The notes under the pieces were generated by a model. It saw only the letters and a program-made list of their open reading frames with translations, made no database searches and was not told where the DNA came from. The position numbers and the translations under genes were made by a program. From Sphingobium sp. (GTDB lineage Bacteria; Pseudomonadota; Alphaproteobacteria; Sphingomonadales; Sphingomonadaceae): a stretch of 64,000 nt of DNA. Below, piece by piece: positions 8,583-16,765 of the stretch; position 1 is the first letter of the stretch; the number at the start of each line of letters is the position of its first letter. The stretch is taken from positions 1,641,001 through 1,705,000 of the forward strand of contig CP136575.1 of the NCBI GenBank assembly GCA_035196065.1, written 5' to 3'.

Positions 8583-9341
8583 TTGCGCGGGTTGTCGGGA
8601 AAAGTGGTGATTGTGGCCGGTGGCGGCCGCGGTATTGGTGCTGCAACCGCACGGCGTCTCGCCGATGAAGGCGCGCATGTTGTCATCGGTGATCTTATGG
8701 GCGAATGGGCCCGTGAGGTTGCGGACAGCATCACCGCCAATGGCGGCAAGGCAGTCGGCGTCGATCTGGATGGTACCAGCGCTGAATCACAGGCAGCGAT
8801 CGTGGCCAAGGCGGTGGAGCATTTTGGCGGCCTTGATGCCTATCATTCGAACCTTGCAGGCGGCACGGAAGGCGACATTGATGCGCTGAATTGCCCCATA
8901 GAGGTTCTCGATAAGAGCTTTGCGATCAACACCAAGAGCCACTTTCTTGCCACTCAGGCAGCACTGCCGAAGATTATCGAACGTGGCGGCGGCGCGATGA
9001 TTTACACCTCGAGCGGCGCAGCCTCTGGCGGCGCGGCATGGCAGGTTGCCTATCCGATGACCAAAAATGCGATCCACGCGCTCGCGCGCCATGTGGCCAG
9101 CAAATATGGAAAGCAGGGCATCCGCGCCAATGTGATCTGCCCCGGCCTTGTGCTGACCGAGGCGGTGAAGCAGCATCTGACTGACGAATATGTCGAGCGT
9201 GGCCTGAAGGCGATCCCGCACACCCGATTGGGCGACCCGGATGATATTGCCGCAGCGGTGACCTTCCTTGCGTCGGATGACGGAGCATGGGTCAATGGCC
9301 AAGTCTGGCACGTCAATGGTGGAGCCCAAATGCGTGACTGA
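8583..9341 (+). CDS. Short-chain dehydrogenase/reductase (SDR)
   Basis: NAD(P)-dependent oxidoreductase of 252 residues. The Rossmann glycine motif GGGRGIG is at about 13-19 and the catalytic YxxxK appears as YPMTK with its upstream Ser pair (TSSGAAS). The C-terminal VNGGAQMRD is typical of classical SDRs. The start is a TTG, chosen because a GGGAGAGCG ribosome-binding site is directly upstream and the glycine motif is at the correct distance. It overlaps the following transporter. An operator of the TGCGTAA-N16-TTACGCA type lies just upstream, so it is probably induced with the Rieske oxygenase and TonB receptor. Alcohol or ketone substrate unknown. Confidence 0.9.
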   Translation: MRGLSGKVVIVAGGGRGIGAATARRLADEGAHVVIGDLMGEWAREVADSITANGGKAVGVDLDGTSAESQAAIVAKAVEHFGGLDAYHSNLAGGTEGDIDALNCPIEVLDKSFAINTKSHFLATQAALPKIIERGGGAMIYTSSGAASGGAAWQVAYPMTKNAIHALARHVASKYGKQGIRANVICPGLVLTEAVKQHLTDEYVERGLKAIPHTRLGDPDDIAAAVTFLASDDGAWVNGQVWHVNGGAQMRD

Positions 9342-10596
9342 TGCCACCGCCCCCCGATTGTCGAACCGCTGGCTGGTCCTATTCCTGCTGCTGCTCATTT
9401 ATATTTTCAACTATGCCGACCGGTTCCTGATTTCGGGGTTGGTCGGGCCGATCAAAGCCGAGTTCGGGCTTGGCGATGGCTTTATGGGGCTGTTGATGGG
9501 GCCGGCCTTTGTCGTGCTCTATGTGCTTGCCGGCATTCCGATCGCGCGCTTGGCCGACCGGAAATCGAGGGTAGCCATCATCTGTGCCGGCTGCGTCATC
9601 TGGAGCCTTTTCACAGGGCTCACCGGATTTGCGACAGGCCCCGTTTCATTGGCATTGTGCCGCGTCGGTGTGGGCGTTGGCGAAGCTGCCTTTATTGCGC
9701 CCGCTTACTCGCTGCTGTCGGATTATTTCAAACCGGAACGGCGTGGATTGGCCTTCGCCATCCTTGGTCTTGCCACCTATTTCGGGCAGATCGCCGGATA
9801 TGCTGGCGGCCCTGCCATTGCGCATGCCTATGGCTGGCGGATGGCCTTTTTTGCCATGGCAGTGCCCGGCATCGTGCTGGGAGCGATTACATGGTTGATC
9901 GTTCACGAACCGCCGCGCGTGAATGCCGCCAAGGTTCAGGAGGCCTTTGCGCCGATCATCCGCCGCCTTGTCAGGATGAAAAGCTATCTTGCCCTGATGA
10001 TGGCAATGGGTCTTGGAACCCTCTCCGGGATATCCTTCGGTTTTTGGGGGCCGACGCTGTTCGTGCGCAATTTCGGCATTAGCGAAACAGTCGCGAGCAC
10101 TACCTTTGCTGCCTATTTCGGCCTTGCCGGCCTCACCGGGATGCTCGCTTTCGGTGCGATCTCGGACAGGTTGGCGCGTAAGGGCCCAGAAGGTCCAGCC
10201 ACATTGGCGGCACTCTCGCTGTTTGCTGCGTCAGGCTTTATCCTGATGGTCACTTGGGCCGACAGTTTCGATCATGCCAAGCTGCTTGCCATCCCCTCCG
10301 GATTGCTTGGTGGCGGATGGTCCGTCGGCGTCATGGCGGGCCTGCAATATTTATTGCCTGATCGTTACCGCGCGACCGCAACCGCATCGTTCATAGCCGT
10401 GACCACGTTGATCGGCCTTTTGGTCGGCCCTTGGCTGGCCGGGGCGATCAGCGAGGCATTTGGCGATGCTGCGGATTCATTGCGTATGGGTTTGAGTTTC
10501 ACCATCCCGACAGGGTTCGTTGCCGCCATCTTCCTCTATTATGCCGGACGCAGTTTGGCATCCGAACGGGAAAAGCTGGCGGCAATCGAAAGCTGA
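9316..10596 (+). CDS. MFS transporter (Spinster/hexuronate-type)
   Basis: Twelve-helix major facilitator of about 426 residues in the inner membrane. It begins RLSNRWLVLFLLLLIYIFNYADR, the usual first helix of this subfamily. The MFS signature loop between helices 2 and 3 reads RLADRKSR, and a second copy reads RLARKGPE in the central half. The likely start is the ATG at 9316, which overlaps the SDR by 26 bp; a GTG at 9334 is an alternative. It is co-transcribed with the SDR and would import substrate or export an intermediate. It ends 8 bp before the convergent SDR gene. Confidence 0.9.
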   Translation: MVEPKCVTDATAPRLSNRWLVLFLLLLIYIFNYADRFLISGLVGPIKAEFGLGDGFMGLLMGPAFVVLYVLAGIPIARLADRKSRVAIICAGCVIWSLFTGLTGFATGPVSLALCRVGVGVGEAAFIAPAYSLLSDYFKPERRGLAFAILGLATYFGQIAGYAGGPAIAHAYGWRMAFFAMAVPGIVLGAITWLIVHEPPRVNAAKVQEAFAPIIRRLVRMKSYLALMMAMGLGTLSGISFGFWGPTLFVRNFGISETVASTTFAAYFGLAGLTGMLAFGAISDRLARKGPEGPATLAALSLFAASGFILMVTWADSFDHAKLLAIPSGLLGGGWSVGVMAGLQYLLPDRYRATATASFIAVTTLIGLLVGPWLAGAISEAFGDAADSLRMGLSFTIPTGFVAAIFLYYAGRSLASEREKLAAIES

Positions 10597-10604
10597 AGCC
10601 GGGA

Positions 10605-11387
10605 TCAGCGCTGCATTGACGGCGGCGCGCCCGGCATCATCGCATAATAGTGGCCGGCCACCAGTCCGCCATCGACCAGCAGTTCGGTGCCCATGCAATA
10701 GGCGGCATCGTCTGACGCCAGATAGGCTGCGGCTGCACCGATATCGTGCGGATCGCCCGCGCGCTGCGCCGGGTAGATTTTATAACCCTGGTCAACAATT
10801 TCGCGCGGCAAGTTGGTCGGGTTGGAAATTGCCGTAACGATACCGCCCGGATGGATCGAATTGACCCTTATGCCGCGATGCCCCAGTTCGAGCGCCAATG
10901 ATTTGGTAAAGCCGCGCACCCCGAATTTTGAGGCGCAATAAGCGGTTAGCGAATTGGCGCCGACAATGCCGTCGGCGGAGCTCATATTGATGATCGAACC
11001 ACCACCGGCCCTTTCCAGCGCCGGGATCGCTGCCTGTGCGCCGAAGATGGTGCCGAGCAGGTTGATATCGATGATCCGTCGGATATCGGCTTCACTCAGG
11101 TCGTCGAGCCGATTGAAAACCAGCACGCCGGCATTGTTGACCAGACAGTCCAGTCGGCCGAACCTGGATTCTGTAGCTGCGATAGCTTCGTCCCAAGCAC
11201 TGCGCGATGCCACATCAAGATGCAGATAGGCTTGCTCCAGTTCATCGGCGAGCGCCTGACCCTCCATATCCAGTATGTCGGTGATCATCACCTGCGCGCC
11301 TTCCTCGACGAAACGCCGCACAATTCCTTCACCAATGCCGCGCGCGCCGCCCGTAACCAACGCCACTTTCCCGATCAGTCTCTGCAT
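10605..11387 (-). CDS. SDR, hydroxysteroid-dehydrogenase-like
   Basis: Classical SDR of 260 residues with TGGARGIG for NAD(P), NNAG, and the active-site YCASK preceded by the catalytic Ser (NMSSADG). The overall pattern resembles 3-alpha/20-beta-hydroxysteroid dehydrogenase-like proteins, but this does not fix the substrate. It is transcribed divergently from the next SDR across a 105-bp intergenic region and is the only gene of the second half of the island on the minus strand. Confidence 0.9.
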   Translation of the reverse strand: MQRLIGKVALVTGGARGIGEGIVRRFVEEGAQVMITDILDMEGQALADELEQAYLHLDVASRSAWDEAIAATESRFGRLDCLVNNAGVLVFNRLDDLSEADIRRIIDINLLGTIFGAQAAIPALERAGGGSIINMSSADGIVGANSLTAYCASKFGVRGFTKSLALELGHRGIRVNSIHPGGIVTAISNPTNLPREIVDQGYKIYPAQRAGDPHDIGAAAAYLASDDAAYCMGTELLVDGGLVAGHYYAMMPGAPPSMQR

Positions 11388-11425
11388 GTCTGTTTATCCT
11401 CTCCCTTGCCGATTTAACGCTGGAT

Positions 11426-11445
11426 TTGCGGCCCACAATACGCAA
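11426..11445. promoter_or_regulatory. Degenerate operator-like inverted repeat in the divergent SDR promoter
   Basis: TTGCG at 11426-11430 and CGCAA at 11441-11445 flank a 10-bp spacer. The cores (TGCG/CGCA) match the arms of the cluster operator but the spacing differs, and further half-sites (ATACGCAA and ATATGCGAA) lie nearby. It may be a weaker site for the same regulator controlling both divergent genes; this is tentative. Confidence 0.3.
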
Positions 11446-11492
11446 TTATCGGATCGGGAACAGGATTAATCGCCATATGCGAAAGAAAAGCC

Positions 11493-12260
11493 ATGCAAGA
11501 TAACGCACTTTTTCCGCCGGGGGGTGCTCTGGTTGTCGGGGCTAGCGGCGGCATCGGCGGGAAGGTCGCTGAAATTCTGGCTGCCGACGGCAGCGATCTG
11601 GCGCTGGTCTATAACCGCAAGTCCGAAGCGGCGCAGGCAATTGCCGGCAAGGTTGCGACGCAGGCCAGTGTCCATCGCTGCGATGTTACTGACCAGGCGG
11701 CGATTGCTGCTCTCGTTGAGGATGCGGTGGCGGCGCATGGCCGCATCCATACGTTGGTCTGGGCGGCAGGTCCGCTGGTTGACCAGCTTTATCTTGGCGA
11801 AACGCCGATGGACAAGTGGCGCAAAGCTTTCGAGGTTGAAGTGCATGGCTTCTTCGCGCTGACAACGGCGCTGCTGCCGCACATGCGGGAAAATGGCGGC
11901 GGATCGATTGTTCATCTCGGGTCGGCCGGGCATTTGCGCTGGCCTGACAGGGATGGGCTGTCAGTTGCGCCCAAGGCGTCGAATGAAAGCTGGCTGAAAG
12001 GCATCGCCCGCGAAGAAGGGCGGCACGGCATACGCGCCAATTCCGTTTTGGTCGGGGTGATCGATGCGGGCATGTTCCATGAATTGATGGCGCAGGGCGC
12101 TTTCCCGCCTGAATGGATTGCCGAAACGCAGAAAATGCTCGCGCTGAAGCGTTGGGGCCAGCCCGAGGAAATCGGCTATGCAGTTAGTTGGCTGGCGTCT
12201 TCGCGCGCCGCCTATGTGACCGGACAACAGATCAACGTGTCCGGCGGATTCGGAATTTAA
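11493..12260 (+). CDS. Divergent SDR-fold protein lacking the catalytic Tyr
   Basis: SDR-fold protein of 255 residues with an NAD(P) loop (VGASGGIGG), a WAAG in place of NNAG, and HLGSAG carrying the catalytic Ser. The expected YxxxK reads SVAPK (Ser at the Tyr position, Lys retained); the codons around 11960 confirm this. The C-terminus (SGGFGI) is normal. It may use a different proton relay or have lost dehydrogenase activity. It starts an operon with the esterase, SnoaL-like, SDR and two Lrp/AsnC genes. Confidence 0.85.
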   Translation: MQDNALFPPGGALVVGASGGIGGKVAEILAADGSDLALVYNRKSEAAQAIAGKVATQASVHRCDVTDQAAIAALVEDAVAAHGRIHTLVWAAGPLVDQLYLGETPMDKWRKAFEVEVHGFFALTTALLPHMRENGGGSIVHLGSAGHLRWPDRDGLSVAPKASNESWLKGIAREEGRHGIRANSVLVGVIDAGMFHELMAQGAFPPEWIAETQKMLALKRWGQPEEIGYAVSWLASSRAAYVTGQQINVSGGFGI

Positions 12261-12269
12261 GGAGGAACC

Positions 12270-13202
12270 ATGCCGCTTAACCCCCATGTCGAGGCCCTGT
12301 TGCAGTTCATGGCGCAGGCCCCGCAGATCGATTTTGAAACGGCAGTTCCCGACGAAGTTCGGGCGCTGTTTGATAACCCGATGCCGCTTGCCGTCCCGCC
12401 GGCGGTTGGCCGGGTCGAAGAAATTTCGATCCCGCTCGATGGCCGGACACTGGATGGGCGGCTTTATGTGCCCGAAGGGGCAGGCGATAATCCGCCCCTG
12501 ACCCTCTTTTTCCATGGCGGTGGCTGGGTGGTTGGTACGCTGGATACCCATGACGGTACCTGTCGCGCACTGGCGAGCAAAAGCGGTAGTACGATACTCT
12601 CGATCGCATACAGGCTTGCACCCGAACATCGCTATCCGGCGGCCGCTGAAGACTGCCATGATGCGTTGGTTTGGGCGGCCGCGAATGCCGCAGACTTGGG
12701 CGTCGATGGCGCTCGACTTGCCGTGGCGGGCGATAGCGCCGGCGGCAATCTGGCAGCGGCGGTTGCGATCATGCTGCGCGATCGCGGTGGCCCGGCCTTG
12801 CGGCACCAGCTTTTGATCTATCCCGTCACCGACCAGGATTATTCGTCCGCGTCTTATGCTGAAAATGGCAGCGGCGAATATTATCTGAGTGAGGCGGGTA
12901 TGCGCTGGTTCTGGGGGCATTATCTCGGCGATATTGCGACGGACGCAGCCCCGCTTGCTGCCCTATTACACACCGCTGACCTTTCGGGACTTGCCGCGGC
13001 AACGGTGATCACGGCCGAATATGATCCGCTGCGTGATGAAGGCATGGCCTATGCCGAGCGGTTGCAGGCGGCCGGAGTTTCAGTGGATGCAGCGGTTGCT
13101 CCCGGTATGATCCATGGCTTTTTCAGCATGTTCGAGGCTGTGCCCGACGCATGGATATGGATTGATCGCGGCGCGGCCAATCTGAAAAAGGCATTTGCAT
13201 GA
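12270..13202 (+). CDS. Alpha/beta hydrolase, hormone-sensitive-lipase family esterase
   Basis: Esterase of 310 residues. The oxyanion-hole motif HGGGW is at 82-86, the nucleophile elbow GDSAGG puts the catalytic Ser at 156, and the acid and base appear as Asp252 (EYDPLRDEG) and His282 (GMIHGF). This set is typical of the HSL/acetyl-esterase family. A strong AAGGAGGA ribosome-binding site lies 7 bp before the ATG. Its stop overlaps the next start as ATGA. It would hydrolyse an ester or lactone intermediate of the pathway. Confidence 0.92.
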   Translation: MPLNPHVEALLQFMAQAPQIDFETAVPDEVRALFDNPMPLAVPPAVGRVEEISIPLDGRTLDGRLYVPEGAGDNPPLTLFFHGGGWVVGTLDTHDGTCRALASKSGSTILSIAYRLAPEHRYPAAAEDCHDALVWAAANAADLGVDGARLAVAGDSAGGNLAAAVAIMLRDRGGPALRHQLLIYPVTDQDYSSASYAENGSGEYYLSEAGMRWFWGHYLGDIATDAAPLAALLHTADLSGLAAATVITAEYDPLRDEGMAYAERLQAAGVSVDAAVAPGMIHGFFSMFEAVPDAWIWIDRGAANLKKAFA

Positions 13203-13669
13203 CCGCCTTTACTGCACCGCAGGAACTGCACGACCTTGCTTTTCGCTATGCACTGGCGGTCGATACGCTGGATCCAGCAATGCTGGCCTCTGCCTTTACG
13301 ACCAACGGCGTCCTTCGCGGGCATGGCGAAAACCCCATCGAGTTTCGCGGGGCAGAGGGGCTGGCGCGCATGGTCGGCCAGTGTGAGGCGGCTTTCCAGA
13401 AAACGATGCACAATGTTTTCAACCAGACGTTTGAGCTTAGCGAGGATGGCACTGTAACCGGCCATACCACCTGCATCGCCAGCCATGTGCTCAACGGCGA
13501 TGATTGGAAACTGCTCGACATGGCGATGCGCTATCATAATCTTTATGCGCAAGAGGATGGCGTTTGGAAGTTCGCAGAACGACGGCTTGAAGTCGTTTGG
13601 GTGGAAACGCGTCCGGTACAGAAATTCACTTCTGCGATGATGGATGCTGATCTGAAGGAGTTCCGGTGA
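13199..13669 (+). CDS. SnoaL-like (NTF2 superfamily) protein
   Basis: Protein of 156 residues with a cone-shaped NTF2/SnoaL-like fold pattern: an N-terminal helix ending RYALAVDTLD, a central GAEGLARM helix, and paired strands ending in WKFAERRLEVVWVE. Family members include small isomerases, dehydratases and hydroxylase subunits acting on polycyclic or aromatic substrates. It is coupled to the esterase by ATGA and to the downstream SDR by TGATG, so all three products are probably needed in equal amounts. No specific reaction can be assigned. Confidence 0.8.
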   Translation: MTAFTAPQELHDLAFRYALAVDTLDPAMLASAFTTNGVLRGHGENPIEFRGAEGLARMVGQCEAAFQKTMHNVFNQTFELSEDGTVTGHTTCIASHVLNGDDWKLLDMAMRYHNLYAQEDGVWKFAERRLEVVWVETRPVQKFTSAMMDADLKEFR

Positions 13670-14409
13670 TGCATTCGATGGCCGGCAAGGTTGTGATGAT
13701 TACCGGCGCGGCTTCGGGCATCGGCCGGGCGACGATGGATGCTGTGCATGAGGCAGGCGGCACAGTCGCTGCGGCGGATCGCGCGACCATTACCGATCTT
13801 CAACCCGGCGATAGCGCCCATATCCTTGATGTCAGCGATGCCGGTGCGACCGATGCGGCGGTGGCCGACGTGATTGCCCGCCACGGCCGGATCGACGGGC
13901 TTGTCACATGCGCTGGTCTGGCCATTGAAGGGGCTGTGACCCAATTTGACCTGGCGCAATGGGAGCGCGCATTAGCGGTCAATTTGACGGGCACGATGTT
14001 GAGTTGCAGGTCCGTCCTGCCGCACATGCAAGCGGCTGGTAAGGGCGCAATCGTCACTATCGCCAGCATTTACGGGATGACCGGCTCTCCGGGAAACACG
14101 CCCTATAATGTGACCAAGGGTGCCATCCTCCAACTGACGCGCAGCATTGCGTCTGATTATGCTGGCTATGGTGTACGTGTGAATGCCGTCAGCCCGGGCT
14201 ATATTGAAACACCTATGACGGGCATGCTTGAACATGCAGGGCCGGTGCGCGATGCCTTTATCCGCATGCATTTGATGAACCGACCCGGCCAACCGTCTGA
14301 AGTGGCGCGGGTTATTCGCTTTTTACTCTCTGACGAGGCAAGCTTTGTTACCGGCGCCAACATTCCGGTTGACGGCGGCTTTTCTGCCGCGCAGGTGATC
14401 CGGGTTTGA
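13669..14409 (+). CDS. Short-chain dehydrogenase/reductase
   Basis: Classical SDR of 246 residues with TGAASGIGRA, a CAGLA loop at the NNAG position, catalytic Ser in TIASIYG and YNVTK as YxxxK; C-terminus VDGGFSAAQVIRV. I prefer the ATG at 13669, which overlaps the previous stop as TGATG and lies 9 bp after a GAAGGAG ribosome-binding site; a GTG one codon earlier is possible. It belongs to the operon that ends with the two Lrp/AsnC regulators. Confidence 0.9.
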   Translation: MHSMAGKVVMITGAASGIGRATMDAVHEAGGTVAAADRATITDLQPGDSAHILDVSDAGATDAAVADVIARHGRIDGLVTCAGLAIEGAVTQFDLAQWERALAVNLTGTMLSCRSVLPHMQAAGKGAIVTIASIYGMTGSPGNTPYNVTKGAILQLTRSIASDYAGYGVRVNAVSPGYIETPMTGMLEHAGPVRDAFIRMHLMNRPGQPSEVARVIRFLLSDEASFVTGANIPVDGGFSAAQVIRV

Positions 14410-14416
14410 AAGGGGC

Positions 14417-14899
14417 ATGATGGGCGACGAATTCATTGCAGACGAAATTGACCGCACGATCGTCGAGCAGTTGCGGCTCAATGGTCGCGCGACCAATCAG
14501 CAGATCGCAGATCGGCTGGATCTGACGGCCGCCACGGTTTCGGCGCGCATCCGCCGGATGGAAGATGAAAACAAGCTGCGCGTGGTCGCTGTATCTGATT
14601 TTTCGGCGCATGGTTATAATGTGTTGATGGAGATTGCGATCGAAGTCGATGGCCGGCCCGCATCCGAAGTGGCAGCCGAACTGGCCGCCTTTCCGGAAGT
14701 GTTCGCGGCGCATCTGGTAACGGGCCGCTATGACATCGACATTCTGGTCGCCTTGCATGATTTCGACGAATTGTCGGATCTCATGCTGAACAAGCTTTCG
14801 AAGGTGCGTGGCATTCGCTCCATGAGCCCCGCAATCGCCGTTGATGTCGTGAAGTATAAATTCGATGTCGCGCCGATTGAAGCGAGGGAAACGGTATGA
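14417..14899 (+). CDS. Lrp/AsnC family transcriptional regulator (first of pair)
   Basis: Regulator of 160 residues. An N-terminal winged HTH (about residues 9-55, beginning IDRTIVEQLRLNGR) is followed by a C-terminal ligand-binding RAM domain (about 70-150, ending SPAIAVDVVKYK). Proteins of this family form dimers to octamers and bind spaced inverted repeats. It overlaps the second regulator by 4 bp (ATGA), so the two are made together and may form a heteromer. It is the obvious candidate, with its neighbour, to bind the TGCGTAA-N16-TTACGCA operators in this cluster. Confidence 0.92.
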   Translation: MMGDEFIADEIDRTIVEQLRLNGRATNQQIADRLDLTAATVSARIRRMEDENKLRVVAVSDFSAHGYNVLMEIAIEVDGRPASEVAAELAAFPEVFAAHLVTGRYDIDILVALHDFDELSDLMLNKLSKVRGIRSMSPAIAVDVVKYKFDVAPIEARETV

Positions 14900-15387
14900 G
14901 CGCCCCCGTCATTGACGATCTGGATCGGCAACTGATCGCAATATTGTCGAACGATGCGCGGGTTTCTAACCGCAAGATTGCCGCTGATCTCGGCGTGACC
15001 GAAGGTACCGTGCGCGGGCGTATCAAACGGCTGCAGCAGGAAAGGCTGATTGCCTTTACCGCGATCACCAGTTTTGGCCTCGAAAATTCGACCAAGATGG
15101 CATTTATCGGTGTGTTGGCCGAAGTTGAAAAGGTGCGCGAAATTGCACAGCAGATCGCCAATCTTTCATCGGTCAATGGCGTGATGATCACCATGGGCCG
15201 GTTCAACGTGCTGGCGATCTGCCTGTTCAATGAACTCGACGCGCTGCACGCCGTCGCCTCCGACCAGATTTTGGCCTTGCCCGGCGTACACCATGTCGAA
15301 ACCTCGATCGCGGTCAAGACGATCAAATATAATGCACGGGTGGTCCGCATCACCGAAGCCGACCATGTCGTCGAGGGCGATGACTGA
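14896..15387 (+). CDS. Lrp/AsnC family transcriptional regulator (second of pair)
   Basis: Paralogue of the preceding gene, 163 residues. The HTH starts LDRQLIAILSNDARVSNR and is followed by a RAM domain ending VKTIKYNARVV. The two share architecture but differ clearly in sequence, which suggests an old duplication or a heteromeric regulator rather than a recent copy. It is the last gene of the SDR/esterase operon, and an operator copy lies 9 bp after its stop codon, in front of the Rieske gene. Confidence 0.92.
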   Translation: MSAPVIDDLDRQLIAILSNDARVSNRKIAADLGVTEGTVRGRIKRLQQERLIAFTAITSFGLENSTKMAFIGVLAEVEKVREIAQQIANLSSVNGVMITMGRFNVLAICLFNELDALHAVASDQILALPGVHHVETSIAVKTIKYNARVVRITEADHVVEGDD

Positions 15388-15395
15388 AATCAAAA

Positions 15396-15425
15396 TGCGT
15401 AAAATGCATTGCATGTGATTACGCA
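15396..15425. promoter_or_regulatory. Operator O2, TGCGTAA-N16-TTACGCA
   Basis: TGCGTAA at 15396-15402 and TTACGCA at 15419-15425 with a 16-bp spacer, identical in arms and spacing to O1. It lies between the regulator pair and the Rieske oxygenase, about 85 bp before the latter's start. Confidence 0.75.
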
Positions 15426-15455
15426 TAATGCGGTAGTCTAGCTTATCTATTGCCA

Positions 15456-15474
15456 AGCCTACGCAGTTTAGGCT
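15456..15474 (+). promoter_or_regulatory. Inverted repeat in the Rieske gene leader
   Basis: AGCCTA (15456-15461) and TAGGCT (15469-15474) flank 7 bp. An alternative pairing CTAGC (15438-15442) with GCTAG (15472-15476) overlaps it, so the two foldings exclude each other. It could be a second protein-binding site or a leader RNA structure; no function is assigned. Confidence 0.3.
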
Positions 15475-15510
15475 AGTTATCCTTGCGCGATTCAAGGAGA
15501 GGCATGGAGC

Positions 15511-16590
15511 ATGGCAACAACCGCTGATTATGGTTTGGGCGAATTCACCTTCCCGCGGGGGTGGTTCATGGTGGCCACATCTGAGGAAGTGACGACGACG
15601 CCCACCGGCGTGCGCTATTTCGGTGAGGAAATGGTGCTGTATCGCGGCCAATCCGGCCGGGTTTTTCTGGTCGAGGCATATTGCCCGCACATGGGCACGC
15701 ATCTGGCGAAGAACACCACATCCTATGTCGTAAAAGACAAGGAGCATGTTGAGGGCGATAATATCCGCTGCCCCTATCATGGCTGGCGTTTCGGCCCCGA
15801 TGGTCGCTGCAACGACATTCCCTATTCGCCTTCGCCGCCGCCCAAGGCTGCTTGCCTGAAAAGCTGGAAAGTGGTCGAGCGGGCCGGGGTGATCTGGGCC
15901 TGGCATGATGCCGAAGGTGCCGAGCCCGATTATGACGTGCCGCCTTTCGAAGCCTATGGTGCGCCCAATTGGGTCAATTGGAATATCGAATGCCTCGGCG
16001 TGCTCAATTCGCACCCGCAGGAAGTGCTCGACAACATGACCGACAAGAGCCATCTCGAACCGGTTCACGGATCGATCGATATGGTGTCGTTCGAGAATGA
16101 ATTTGATGGCATCGTTTGCCGCCAGATCCTTGCCGCAGGCCATAAGACGCTTGCGGGTTCAGGCGCTGAGCCGATGACCAATGACACTTGGTACACCGGT
16201 CCCGGCATTCTTCAGTCGGTGATGATCGGTGAATATCCCTCGCACATGCTGATCGCGCATACGCCGGTCGACGATGGTTCGATCAAGGTCTGGTACGGCC
16301 TGATGGTCAAGGTCAAGAATGCCGTTCCAACCGATGAGGATGTCGCGCTCGCCAAGGGCTATGAAGTTGCCGGCATTGAAGCCTTTGCACAGGATTTTGA
16401 GATTTGGTCAAACAAGCGGCCTTGCCTCAATCCGATGATGGTCAAGGGCGATGGCCCGTTCGACAAGCTGCGCATCTGGTACAAGCAGTTTTACAATCCG
16501 CGTGCGCGCGCCGGTGAATATCAGGCACGGGTAAACGGCCATTACACGACGCGGGGTACAATCTCCGCGCCATGGGATGCGGTTGCGTAA
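15511..16590 (+). CDS. Rieske non-haem iron oxygenase, catalytic subunit
   Basis: Oxygenase of 359 residues. The Rieske 2Fe-2S ligands are Cys58/His60 (CPH) and Cys87/His90 (CPYH). The mononuclear iron site is seen in N175-x2-D178-x2-H181-x4-H186 (NMTDKSHLEPVH). It is shorter than aromatic ring-hydroxylating alpha subunits and resembles one-component oxygenases such as steroid 9-alpha-hydroxylase-type or demethylating enzymes. The gene stands alone between two operator copies; no dedicated reductase is adjacent. It would hydroxylate or demethylate the substrate imported by the next gene's receptor. Substrate unknown. Confidence 0.92.
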   Translation: MATTADYGLGEFTFPRGWFMVATSEEVTTTPTGVRYFGEEMVLYRGQSGRVFLVEAYCPHMGTHLAKNTTSYVVKDKEHVEGDNIRCPYHGWRFGPDGRCNDIPYSPSPPPKAACLKSWKVVERAGVIWAWHDAEGAEPDYDVPPFEAYGAPNWVNWNIECLGVLNSHPQEVLDNMTDKSHLEPVHGSIDMVSFENEFDGIVCRQILAAGHKTLAGSGAEPMTNDTWYTGPGILQSVMIGEYPSHMLIAHTPVDDGSIKVWYGLMVKVKNAVPTDEDVALAKGYEVAGIEAFAQDFEIWSNKRPCLNPMMVKGDGPFDKLRIWYKQFYNPRARAGEYQARVNGHYTTRGTISAPWDAVA

Positions 16591-16654
16591 ATAGGTTGCG
16601 AAACTCAGTTTATATTTCGCATATTCAATATCGAAAAGCAGACGAATGCCATAA

Positions 16655-16684
16655 TGCGTAAAATGAATTGACATTCATTACGCT
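16655..16684. promoter_or_regulatory. Operator O3, TGCGTAA-N16-TTACGCT
   Basis: TGCGTAA at 16655-16661 and TTACGCT at 16678-16684, again with a 16-bp spacer; only the last base of the right arm differs from O1 and O2. A TTGACA hexamer (16668-16673) falls inside the spacer, so bound regulator would overlap the likely -35 element of the TonB receptor promoter, consistent with repression. Confidence 0.7.
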
Positions 16685-16765
16685 TTTTGGAATTCACTGA
16701 TAGGCAAATGAGAGAGCCGTGCTGTCGGGGAAGGTAGTACGGACTAAAGATTAGGGGAGGGCTAA

